DNA of 64,000 bases from contig VXAI01000182.1 in NCBI GenBank assembly GCA_013399305.1, positions 145,013 through 209,012 of the forward strand. Direction: 5' to 3'. Under the pieces are notes generated by a model that searched no databases, had not been told where the DNA came from, and saw nothing but the letters and a program-made list of their open reading frames with translations. Positions 1 through 12,500 of the stretch are shown one piece after another (the stretch's first letter is position 1; every line of letters begins with the position of its first letter). The position numbers were made by a program, and so were the translations under genes. The DNA comes from Rostratula benghalensis. Lineage: Eukaryota; Chordata; Aves; Charadriiformes; Rostratulidae.

Positions 1-3000
1 CTTTACTAGCTAAATAAATAGTTTCCCAAATAATTCTTTGGAATATTAGATCCATTTTTATTTAGAAGGTGGCTCAAAGGTCAATATACTTTTCAGAATC
101 AAATGTCCATTTTACTTGTTGCAATATAACAAACCAAAGGTCAACTAACATTCCCATATTTATATTACTTTGGAAAACATCTCTATTTCCAGTATCAGTA
201 TTGAAATAATATACTTCAAAATGAGTTTACATATTTATTTTCTTTAAAGAATTATGTTAAATTAATTGTGTTTTATGTAAACAACATTTTAAAAATTAAT
301 TACAAATAAGGTGGAAGAGAAATAAAATTAACCAGCTCATTGAGAGTGGAATTGTCCCTGGAATAGGGCTTTAAGAAATCAAAAATGACACAATAGATTA
401 ATAATGCCTGTTATAATGAGTTTCCATTTTCTCAGTAACATATGATTAATCAACATAATTACAAGTCCTACTATGAGTAATGTAGAAGTTTAATTTGTAT
501 AGGCTTGGTGATGAAGTAAGTCAAATGAGTCTTTCACCTTTGTTCAAAGCCTTTGTTTCAGACACAAGGTTAAATATGGTTGTCTCATCTTATTCCCTTA
601 TGGGGTATTTCAAAAGAAATACCAATAAATCTGGAAAAGTTACTGGTACCTACTCAGGAGAAGTACTTAGTGATAGAGTCAGAGGGCACTGTGTTTGGGA
701 AGATTATAAAAGGTCAGCCAGGGCTGCTACTACTGGCATTTGTTTATTGGTCTAAAATGTAGAAGTCAAAACCAGAAACTGTTTCAGAGTAAATCAATAA
801 CCAGAGAATGAATATTGAAAGATTTTTTTAAAACGTAGACTGTACAGAAATTAATCTGTCTGTGAGGGTATTACCCTGGAGTGGGGTAGAACTGCACATC
901 CTAATGAAGACAAACATCACCAGTTACAAAGAAAATTATTCCCAAAATACACTTAGGGTGTCACACCTGTTGTTACAGCCATTCAGGAGTCATAAGGCAT
1001 TTTCCATGGTTTCACAAAAATTTTAAATCCATGTGGAAGACAGGACTACACCCCAAATCCATTTGGAAATGTAGTACTCAAAAAGACACTCTGGGAAAAG
1101 TCCATTCTGTTTCAGATACTGCAGAAATTGTGGTTTTGTCCAACAGGGAAGCATATAAATGCTATAAACAGGAGATTAATGTTTATTCTCTAAGTATCTA
1201 TGTCCAGACATTAATGCAGATACTTACCCCACATCTAGAGCTGTAGTTTTCAAAAATTAACATATGTTAGTGAATAGTGAATTAATCCTCAAAAGCTGCC
1301 TCATAAAACTGGATGAACCTTCCTTCCCACCTTGCATTGATATATTGAAAACCAGACAGTATTCTGTATGGCTGATTTTCTTCAGGAAAAAAAAGCTTCA
1401 TTGGCAAGAGCTGGGACAGAGATCTCACAGTGCTTTGCCTTCTCAGTGCTTGCTGTGTGCGTCCACTGGTGGCACTGGCACCAAAGGAAGGAAAGCACAT
1501 TCATATGTTTGCGCGCACACTCACACAAAAGTGTATTGGAAGTGACTTGGAAAAAAAAAAATAGTAAACCTGCCTAGAAAATTACTAAGAGGGAAAAAAG
1601 TTCAAAGCCAACATTTTCTGCCAAAGCTAAGAAAGTGTCCCTCTGTTCCAGCAGGCTACTGTGCTACCGTTTTCAAACTGCAGGCACTCTGGTGAGAGCA
1701 AGCAGCCCATGATGTTCAGTAGCTTCCTTGCATAGAGTAGGAGAGTGGGGACATGAGGCAGATGAGTGACAGCCCTTGTCAGCAGCACCACAGCAATTCC
1801 AAATGGCAATACTGACGGAAGATTCATTACCATTTTCCTTTTCTGAGGACAATTTGTTTTAGGGGCACTGGAGGACAGACAGCAGAAACAAACCCCAACA
1901 TGGAAATATTTCAGGGGAAAATAATTTGTTGAACAATTGCTTCCTACATAAAAGTTGGCATTTTCCAACCCCTTGGAATATATCTAGTGGTGAGTGAGTT
2001 AGTAATGCTCATCCAGGTAGGCACTAATAAGTTAAGAGCTGCATTACCAGAAAGCCTGTGTTACAGGCTCGTACCACAGCATGATGGGTAAAATAATTCA
2101 GAAACTGTGATGATCCAAAACACCTGACCAAGTCCCACAGTGTCATCCTTAGAAAATAAGAGATATCTCTCATCTCAGTACTTTATTAAATTTAGTATAC
2201 AGCAACATACATCAGACACAGATTTATAAAAAGACAACCAGCACTCTGCAGATCGAGATAAATTCAACTAAGAGAAAAAAATAATTTTTTTCATGTTCAG
2301 GCATAAAATCTGATAAAACTTCAAGCTTTACAGATTTGTAATTGGTTGAGAAAACACCTGTAAAGCAGCCATGTTGTTCATATCCAAAGGAAAAAAGTTA
2401 ACTGCTGAAATAAACTCAGCAACTTGACTACATTAAAGAACTACCAGATGTGTTGTAATTAATTTTTCTTGTAATTTAATAAGGAAAACAAAGCTATATT
2501 AAAATAAGTTTCATCAAAGTTCATGAATTAAAATGCTGTGCATTCTAAACAGTCTGTGGTTTGAAATCTTTCTGTAATAAATAACAAGGAATGTGCTTGC
2601 ACTTACTGTGTTTGGGCCAGCATAATTGCTATAAAGATAATTACCAGCAATTTTCCTCTTGCATTAGATCAGTTGATGAAGAGGAATAACAAAAACCTTT
2701 TCTTCTCTTTGTAGTTCAACACACGCAAAACAATAGCATTGAAATTCAAATCAAATGGGCAGATGCAACCTCTATGGGAGGATCAACTGATAAAACATTA
2801 TATTTTTTTTAATAGCTGTAGTAAGTGTTTATGGTAGATTGAAGTCCAGCGGGACTGGAAAGGTACATACATGTTTATTTCTAGCTACTGTCTGCATTTT
2901 GATTTAATAGGGACTCCAGATGAGATTGAGTAGGGAGAAACATTTGTCCTAGATAGTTTGTTCCTTCTTCAGACTGATGGAATACAGATTCACATTGCTG

Positions 3001-6000
3001 CTATTTCATGCCTACCTATTCTCAAGAGTAAAAAAAAGTCTCACATTAAACTCCAGACCAACTGGCTGGCATGTTCTTGTGCCATCTGCATTAAAATTTA
3101 GCGAGGGAAAAAATAAACCTGTATTCCAAATACTGCTTGACAGGGAGTCGGAGGTGGATGGCTGTAGGGGGAAGGGGTGTTCTGGAAGCGAGGAGAATTA
3201 CCTGGACTCCAAACACGAAAAAGTTTCCAAGTCAGGATATTATGAGAAACCAAATAACCTTTTGGAAGGAACCTTCAGTGGGCCCCATTACAGTTATTGT
3301 TCCTGCTCTGAATCAGTAGTGATCAGCCCTCGGAGCACCCAGCTTCCTACGGGGTTGCTTGGCAGAAGAAATACCTGTTTAGAGGTATTATTACAAAAAT
3401 CTGTGATGTCTTGAAAGGGAAACACTTCTTCAGAATGCATTTTTGTACACAAAGGCTTCAAATTGGCATTTCAGGAACCCACAATTGTCATCGAAGAGAC
3501 CAGTGGGGATCACCAAGGCTTTTCTAATGGGGAGTGGGTGCTGAACAAAAGCCAGCCTGGATAGATGAAAAGTTTTGCAGTGATTTCAGCAAGTACCAAA
3601 TCAGACTTACAGGTTAAGGTACCAGGTTCCCCACAGCTGGGAAGGAATGAGGTGAATACATTTGCAAGCAGTTGTCCAAGGAGTACAACCACCTGGAAGC
3701 TGGGAAAGGGGGACTATTTTTGCTGTGTTTCAGTTATGTGTACTCAAGTAGCACAGAAACAACCAAGAACTTCTCTCCTGGAAGTTATGCCAGTGCAGCT
3801 CACAGGATCTCACCTGACCTGGCTTTAGGCATGCTGTTCCAGATTTGCTTGGCACCCCCAACTGCTTACCACCATGGCACACGTGGCCACTACATTTTCA
3901 CACTGTTGGTACCAGCTGATGTGGGTAAGCACCAAGGGCAGACAAAAAGGCAGGTTGTAGCTGCTGTTATTTCCATTCTACAGTACAGGCTGGGTGTCTT
4001 GGCCTGTATTTGCAGAGTAAACCAGCGATCGCTTTAGTTGCCGGCTCCCAGATAAGATGCACCATGTAAAAATGCTGTCATTCCTGGGAATAAGCTATAG
4101 CATTGACTGGGCACCTGAGTTCTTGTGTAAAGAATTTCCCAACTCAGAGGGAAATATCAGCTTTATAAAAGTTGCTGATGGTTCAAAACCTTTCCTTGTC
4201 AGATCTGCAGCCAGGAGTGTATCCGAGCCATTTTGCTCCAGGGAAAGAACAGATTTTTATAGAAATGTTCTTCCTCATCCAAAATACTGAAAGAGAAAAA
4301 AAAAAAGGAAAAAAAAAAAAAAAAGACCAGATGGAAAAATACAAGTATTGGATAATTAGGAGTCACAGGGCAAGAGACAGCCAAAACAATTTCTTCCATT
4401 TCTAGCAAGTGGATAACATCCACATGTAACAAAGAAAGTAAATCAAAAGAAACAAAAAGTCATTTCAAGTAATAGCCTAAAAAGAAAAAAATGTATATAT
4501 TATATCACATGTGACTTAATAGAAGCTATGATTATATACGTGGAAAATGTATGAAATCTTGACTCTCATATTAAAAACACCTTCTAGATCCGTGTATGAA
4601 GCTTTCAGAAATGTAACATAAATTTATTTAATTGACCTCCAACCTGCATTTGTGTTTTCCAAGTGTATGGCTTGTGTTTGTTTGTTTAAAAATGTAGCAT
4701 TTGAAAGACAAGAGTAGATATTTTGCCTGTTTTGTTGTTGTTGGGGTTTTTTTCTCCAAGTTATTGAGAATACCAAATGAGGGCTCAGACATGAAAGAAA
4801 GTGAGTGTTGAGGTTCATTTCCGATTTCACTTTTACACTTGGGAACTGAGCCTCAGAATCACCTGTTTCTGTTTTTTTTTTTCTAAAAAGTGGAAATAAA
4901 GTAGGGACCAGATTTGAAAATACTGCCTGTTCTTTTTAATTCCAGAGTTATTTGAAGATGTAGACTAGGCCACTTGGACATGATTTACAGGTGCAATTAT
5001 GGCACTTAATAAGCTGAATTGCATTCTTAAAATGCTGCCAGCACAGAAAAGCAAGCCCAATTAAGACCAGACTCCAAATTTGGCCCTTCTCCTTAGATTC
5101 TTGCACTGTTTTTACATCTAATTTCAAATGCATTCTTCATTAGCCACTTAGCTTGTAAAGGATTCGAAGTAGGAAGGGCTGGGTTAGTCTGCACCAGAGG
5201 ATTGCAGAGTCCCAGCTGGCATAGAAAAAAAGGAAATGCCTGTGCACACCTAAAGATTAACAATAAACTAAATCTCCCTCAAATACCTTAGCCTTTGAGA
5301 AGCAGCAGGTCAAAATCTCCTCGCAGCAGCTAGCTCTGTCATTACTGTAAACCACATACCATCCTGACTCTAATCCCTCAGAATTTGGGAGTTATTCAGA
5401 CTCTTACCCTTTTCAAACTGTTTTCATATGGAAGTGAAGCTAATGTCGTCACACTATGCATATGTGGACTTCCACGTACGTGTTTGTCTTCTAGAAACCT
5501 TTGAAGCCCTGGGCCTTGATTAAATCAATTTTGATAATAATTTGGGAAACATAATTCTTTTTTTTTTTTTGCACCCTGATTTTGTGCAAACAGGCTCCAC
5601 AGTAGAGGAGATTCTTTAGCAGTACCATCACTGGAGAATAAAGTGTACAGAGGCACAGGGGAGACATAGCAGAAATGTCTTTATCGTTGTAAAACTGCCA
5701 GTCAGAACTCAATGTGCAATATAGTCCTTAACATGAACCTGTGAGACACAGACCCAACAGCCCCCACGCTGATGGAACTGGCATGGCCCTGCAGTTCTCT
5801 GCAAGCAACAAGTCTTTCTTGTGGAAAGCTCTCTACCTAACTTTTCCCCTAATGCCTTCCAGTAGGCCTAAAGTTTTTGTGAGCAAAAAAACCCCACAGG
5901 GCAGGGAGAGCGTGGCACAGGTTCTGAACTTTGGTGTGTCCCCAGAAGCTCCCCTGAAATGCGAGTTCTGGCAGCACCAGACCAGCTCTCCTAGGGCCCA

Positions 6001-9000
6001 CTCATCCTGATGGCCAGTCTTACAGCCCTCAAACTACATTATACTTGTCTTATTAATTCCTTTCATTGGCTCCAAAGTTTTAATAAAGAAACACAACCCA
6101 CACTACTGAAGAGCACTGATGGGAAAAACCAAAAACAGAGGCAATCAATGGCTATGCTCACAAATCATGCCCTAGCGCTATTTGTTTTGGAGATGAGCTA
6201 AAGTTAACTAGAAAGCATTATTAGTGGATGATTACATTCTTTTAAAGCATGCTCATATTTCTTAATATATGGGAAAAGAGCTGTTTAAATCCATTCAAGG
6301 AGCCTAAATATTATCAGTGTTTATGAAGCTGTATCCAGCCAGAATTGCTGTGGACAGCAAAGAGACATTAGTAACAATTACTGCTCAATTAGTTGCTGTC
6401 AAATCTGGCCACCAGGGTGATTGCTGCTGGAGACCAATACATACATTTCTTCTTTTCTACAGTGTGTTTGAACTATTAACTTGACATCTACATTCATTTG
6501 TACCTTAATTTGTTCATGTCTCTCCTCTTTTTTTTTGATGGAAAGAATAGGCAGACATGTGGGAAATTCTTTTATCCAATGTTAAATTTTGCCTGCTTTC
6601 TTAAGAGCCAGAAGGCTCACAGATATATTGTGAATAATTCTGCAAGAAACTCTAAAGAAACCCTTTGTCATTAAAGGTTTAACTGCAGAAGGGTGTTTTC
6701 AAAGAAGCCTATTCGGTAATATCTTCTCTTTCGTGTGAGTAACACTGCAAAGCCCTTAATGTTTAATTTCTTTGCATCTAAGGGGAATTACTCATGGTGA
6801 CAAAAGCTTCATTTTCACTAAGAGCTTAAGCCAGGCAAGATGTGGTCAGATTTAAGTAGAGCAGATAGCTACCTTGCAAAAATACAATAGGAAATGGGGG
6901 GAGCAGGGGCAGAAATAACAGGCAGACTTTTAAAAATGAACATCCATGTAGTTTTTAGTGCTGTGATGGTCACCGTTGTATCTGAACATGTTCCAGTAGT
7001 CCACAGAGGAATACAACTATACACAGCTGTCTTATGTGTCTCTTCTCTCCCTAGAGAGAAAGAGGTGTGGTCTGAGGGGTATTAAAATTTGGGTCTTTTT
7101 AAATATACTTGTTTTCTATGACCTAATATACGAGAAACTAGGTCGGAGCTGTCTCTAGCCCTTGGAGCAAAAGATAAAAAAATCTGTGGTGGCTCAAGCT
7201 GCTATGGCTTATGAAAATCTCTCTGACACAAAGAGGGTGGTTTTCTGTGAAAGAAGTGCTTTGCCCAGTCTTAGATTTTTTGAGCAAGGCAATACTTTGA
7301 AGATAAAGGTCAAGTTATGGATATTTTATAGAAGCCAATGCAGATATTCTTGGTATGCCCACAGATGCCCCTGTTAAGTTTACTTTTAGGTGGAGTCTCC
7401 AGAAAACTTTCTCCTGAGAGGACATTGCTGCCCTACCCATGTGCAAACTATCAAAGACCTGAGCAACAGCTGCAAAGTCATTAACCAAGAGGATGAGAGA
7501 GAATGTCCCCAGCAGCAGAGATAGCAGGAAGGTGGACATTACTGGTGAATATGGCTAATATTATCCTTGCAATATTATGGAGGGAATCATAAGGAAGTCA
7601 CCAGACTGTTGGAAGCTGAATATGTATTAGTGTTTCAAAATGGTTAAAACGTGACATAGGCATGAAAATCTGTTTCCAGCATTCATTTCTCCCACTAGGT
7701 GTAGCCTGCTGCCACATAGCAACTGATAACTATCTCTCAGTTCGTGTCCAGAGGGAGAATTTGGAAGAAGCTAAGTGAAATAGTTCTTCCAGTCATACTA
7801 AAATAAACAAAAGGCAAGGACAAGGGGCCAAAGGAATGAAATCTCAATTATCTGCTACTCCTAAATACTTCCTGCTAGAACAATTTGTAAGTTGACAAAC
7901 TTAATTAGCTTCTTTACCAATATTTTCCAGATGTTCCGATTTTTGTTAGACTACTTAAAACAGATGTTTTCCATATTTAATCATATGACTGTGGCAAATT
8001 TTTAGTCACCAACAAACCAACAGGCTATGAAAACTAGGACCATCCAAGCAGCTAATGCACAGACAAGTGCAATATATCAATGAGCTAATCTCCAGAAAAT
8101 GTAATTGTGAACTGCGATGAAGTCATACATACGTGACTATGGAAACAAATAACTTAGTGTTGAACAGTAAAAGGGGGAAAGACTTGAAATTTCAGACTTG
8201 TACAAATGGTGTCAGTGGCAAAAGCTCACAGATTTTAATGCTGTCAGCTTTATAAAAAAAAAAATAATCACGGGCTTTATAACACATCTTTGGAGAGCAA
8301 TTACATATTTCCTTTTGAGACAGAGAACAATCGAGGCAGTAAAAAAAATGAAATAAATACAACCTGTTCCCAGTGATAGTTGAGGATGGGAGAGAGATTT
8401 GACATGCAAGTTATATAGAGAGAATGCAAGTGCCATTTTCTTCTTTTGATAAATATAATATATCCAAGGGCAGCATCTCACAAAATTTTTGATCTTGAAA
8501 ACAATGGAAATAGAAGAAGTGTCCAATAAGGCATGACTATGTCCAAGTAACAACAAAAAACTATGAGCAGTTGCAAAGATACTTGATGGCATGAATTCCA
8601 ACTTCCTTCCACTAAATCTTTCACTAATTATCACTATAATCAACATCAGGTAAAGATCACTCCTCCAATATTTGCCTTGCTGAACAAACATTAAAAAGTA
8701 AAAAAAGAAAGATGAGGGTTGTGCTGTCTCTATTTTGAAGTCACACACTCAAGCTTTAGGTCAGATTGCATGGGAAAAATTCCCAAACTAAAATGAGCAG
8801 GAATGTAAATTGGAAGTCTCTATATATCAACATAAATTTAAGTTTTCTTTCTCACCCATTGAACTGCATCATTTGCCTCTGAATTCCCCTACCCATCTTT
8901 CCCTGGTTACTTTTTCTAGCACAGACTCACATCCCAAGGTTGTGCTGATCGAGATGCATCACGCCCCGAGACACATAAAGTACATATAGTTTGGGTTTGT

Positions 9001-9470
9001 CTGTGCAGTCTGACTGCACACAAGTTAGCCCCTGGACCAGAATTTGTAAAATCACTTGAAAAGGTTCTTTGGATAACAGCTCAGACCTAGGAGAGCCAGA
9101 GCCATGTGAATAGAAGTGAAAAACCAGGGTACACCAGCTGGCATCTTCTCTGCCATACCCTGAGCCTATGGACCCCTTCGTCTTTTCTGTGGTGCAAAAC
9201 CCAAAGTTCTGCTGTGTTCCCTCAAACCTACACAATGGAAGACAAAAATGCAGGTGGTACATCAGGCTCTCAAGCATGGACAAAGATTTAAAAAAAAAAA
9301 AAAAGCCTTTTGAATTTTCAGTCTTTTTGATTTTTTGTGAAGTTACAGCCTTACAAAGGCGATCATGAAAACATGATTGTGGGGTGTGGTGCTACATTTT
9401 ACCCTGGGAATTGGAGGGAGAGAAAGCATTGTCATTTTCCAAACAAAGAGTGAACTCTTCCACCTCCTCT
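1..9470. other. Gene-free intergenic DNA (MSX2-distal flank)
   Basis: AT-leaning single-copy-looking sequence. Open frames do not exceed about 180 codons and match no family. Apart from A/T-rich tracts near 4.3 and 5.56 kb I see no repeat family, RNA gene or credible exon. A TAAT/CAAT-rich patch at 6,340-6,440 stands out as a possible conserved element. Confidence 0.7.
4291..4324. repeat. A-rich low-complexity tract
   Basis: Two long A runs separated by GG. It produces lysine- and phenylalanine-rich shadow frames on the two strands. Confidence 0.9.
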
Positions 9471-9479
9471 AGGTGAAAA

Positions 9480-9560
9480 CAATTAACAAAACCAGAAGGC
9501 TAATGATATGCAAATTGCCTCCATGGAAAAGTGGTTAATTTGCAATTCTTTCTCAAAACA
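9480..9560. promoter_or_regulatory. POU octamer and inverted AT-rich sites
   Basis: A perfect octamer ATGCAAAT at 9,508-9,515 follows a TAATGAT core. GCAAATT (9,510-9,516) is repeated in inverse as AATTTGC (9,537-9,543). CAATTAAC lies just before at about 9,480. A candidate regulatory cluster by motif content only. Confidence 0.25.
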
Positions 9561-9570
9561 CCTTTGTTAA

Positions 9571-12500
9571 AGAGATCTAGAAAACAAGGTCTTCCCCTAC
9601 TGTACAGTTTTTAGAGAAACACATCTTTTTCTTGTGCATGCTAATATTCCTCCTACTATCTCTGGAACACTTCCACTGCAAAACTCCTTCCACACTGAGT
9701 GATTTAATGATTATTTCAATGCAAAATTTTTCTGAAGAAAAAGTGTTTAAATAGAAGCTGTTTGGTGGCATCGCTGCTATAGCTAAAAAGCATCGTTTAA
9801 TGCCATCTGCACTCCCTTCTAAAATCTGCACTGTGTTATCCTCTTGAAATGAAGGCCACTAACTAAGAGCAAATCATAAATTGTGTTTTGTGGTGGTCCT
9901 AGGAGCAGCGGGGTCTTTGAAACCTGCACTCAGCAGCCCTTCCAAAAGGTGTAGCTATGCTGATCCAAAAATGAAGGCTGATTTTTTTAATGGAGACTCT
10001 TTGCTCTGTGTCTCTTTTTATCACCACTTATGAATGCCCTGGCAATGATATTTAATTATGAAAGAATGGAAAAAAGAGCTGGTTAATTTGTCCTCCTTTT
10101 CTTCACTTCAAAGACTGCAGGACAAAGATCCAAGTGACCACTGTTTTCCAGTATTGGAAAAAAAAAAACAAAACACAAAAAATATAAGGAAAGAAAAAAA
10201 AGCACACCCTCAAAACTAGCATGAACTGTCCTGGCTTGGCTTCCCTATGTACTAAATTCTTCAAAATTTTATACTAACTAGTCCCGTCTATTGCATATTC
10301 TTAAAAAACAAAACAAAACAAAACAAAACCATAATTCTGCAATACGTAACACCTAAAAACTAGGGTTCCAGGGGCTCTACCTATATCAAATATTCACTGT
10401 GGCCATAGACATGAACTACAAAATACCAGACCTGGGCAGCACTGGAGACAGATGTTTGAATGAGACGCATTTGCTAGAAAAGACAGCAAGAGAAAATTTC
10501 CCATACAGCATCACCTAAGCTGACTGTTGTGGAGAATCCAGTTTGCAGTGAATTCCCAGCAGTTAATGACCAACATTCCCTGTTTCCCTTAGAAGCTTCT
10601 TATTCTATGTGTATGTATGCTTGGAAGTACACATAGGCAAACCTGCACATGTGTCAAAGAACAGACCTTCCTGCCTGTTCTGCAGTAGGAAGGTGCCCAC
10701 CTTCACCTTGTTGCAAAGGTCTCCCTGGAGCAGAACCCTCTCCACAAGGACTCTCTTGGTGCAACGAGATGTTCCTCACATCCTCTGCTCCTCTGCGCAT
10801 GCTAACGGTGCTGTGCTTTGTTGGAAAAGACACCCCCTTCCACTCTGCGTGATTTGCTGCTGCCAGTAACTGGTGCTAGTCCTTTTATGCAGCTGTCTGT
10901 GCGTGCTGTGAAACATTTGGGGATTTTGGAGGCACTAGCAAAATGTTTAAAGCCCATTTTACAATCCTGCTGGTGCCATCTACTGCTGAATTTCAGCGCT
11001 AGCAGAGTGTGCTTTCCAAGGAGGAGCTGGGGGGTCCTCCTTGCTCCTGATTTCAGTGTAACTGCCCCTCTGTATCATTTTTAACACCCCAACAGAACTG
11101 CAAGACAAATTGCACCTATGTACCCTGCTACCTGGCAGAAGATAAGCATCTCCAGAGACAGATCCTTAAGCGCTGCTTATAGCTAAGTAACTAAAGCAGG
11201 TAAAAGTCTTCCAGATGTGAAAATACCAATTCAGTAAATCCACACTGATGGAAGATTTGCCCACAGAGCAGCCCTGTAAAACCGTTTCTTCCCTCTCTAG
11301 GGTGTCAGCACACTTCCTGCACTTTTTGTGGCATTCCTAATCTGCTAAAAATCTCCTTTTTTTCCACAGCCAACCAGAATGATGGGTCTCCTCTGAATCA
11401 GGGCTCTGCACTTCGGTCATTGCAACACCCCTGCTGTGTATGCAAGAGACAGGGCAGTTCAGCCAGTTTAGAGAGGTTCAGTTACTGGACTCTGGCCCAG
11501 GACAGCAAGCAGTCGGTGCTGGGGCCCAGGACAAGAGACAGGCGTTTATAGAACTCGTTGTGCCGTTACACCTGAGGCTGAACAGCAGACACAAAATACA
11601 CCCACCATGAACTAAGGCACAAGCAGTTCCAGAGACAGCTCCCTCTGCTCCCAAGCACGTGCAGCGTAAGCCAGGAGGGTTTACTTGCAGCTTCACTGTC
11701 CTCCCAGCTAAATGTGCTCTTCATCTCTCCCTTCACAGCAGGAGAAGCTGTCAGAATACAAGGCAAATTTGGTACTAACTGCTTCTAGACTTTTATGGCA
11801 CCCATAATTCCCAGGGAAGAGCACAATCCTTCATGTAATGGATTGGAGGGGAAAAGATTTGCAGTCACAACACAAATCCATCTATTACTCTTCAGGAGCC
11901 TGACAGTGCCCTTAGTGAAGCTGTTTTGTGAGCCACAAGCATAGGAAGACTAGTGGGATCAAACCAGAATTATTTCATCCTTCTGCCTATTAAATTTGGA
12001 GTCTGTCTTTGGGTGTTTTGGATGTAGCACAGTACAGAGAACCAGATGGAGCTTTGATTGTTTTATGAACAAGATTATCTAACATGGCTGCTTAAAATAG
12101 CAGGCAACAAGACTAGACCTATGGGGCTGGAAGACCTCATGTCTCATATATGACTAGAAAGGGCTTTATAAGCCTTCTTCCCTAATGTAAACGTTCCTGT
12201 TTGCTTTCAGTCCTCTATGCTTTAATAATCTTTCCTCATATAAACAGAAACACGCCACCCTCCAAGAAATACAGTTCCTGAGGCCTTGACATGCACTAAA
12301 AGGACTGATCTAAACTCACCTGGAGTGAAAAGCCTTCTCCACAAGGAGCTGCTGAAACACTTGCATCCATCAACAGCAGAACTGCTCCAGGTCCTTCAGA
12401 CTGGCTGGAAGTTAACTGCCAACAATGTTTACAGTGATTTTTTTTTTCTAAAAGGAAGCCTTTATTATCTCTCACTGGAGAGACAGAACATCATACGTTT

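Noticed and set aside
4838..4870. GGGAACTGAGCCTCAGAATCAC as a third MIR core
   Set aside because: Only about ten bases agree and the neighbouring MIR blocks are missing.
8212..8748. 178-codon minus-strand open frame rich in Phe, Leu and Ile
   Set aside because: Composition follows from A/T-rich DNA read through poly(A)-like stretches; no known family.
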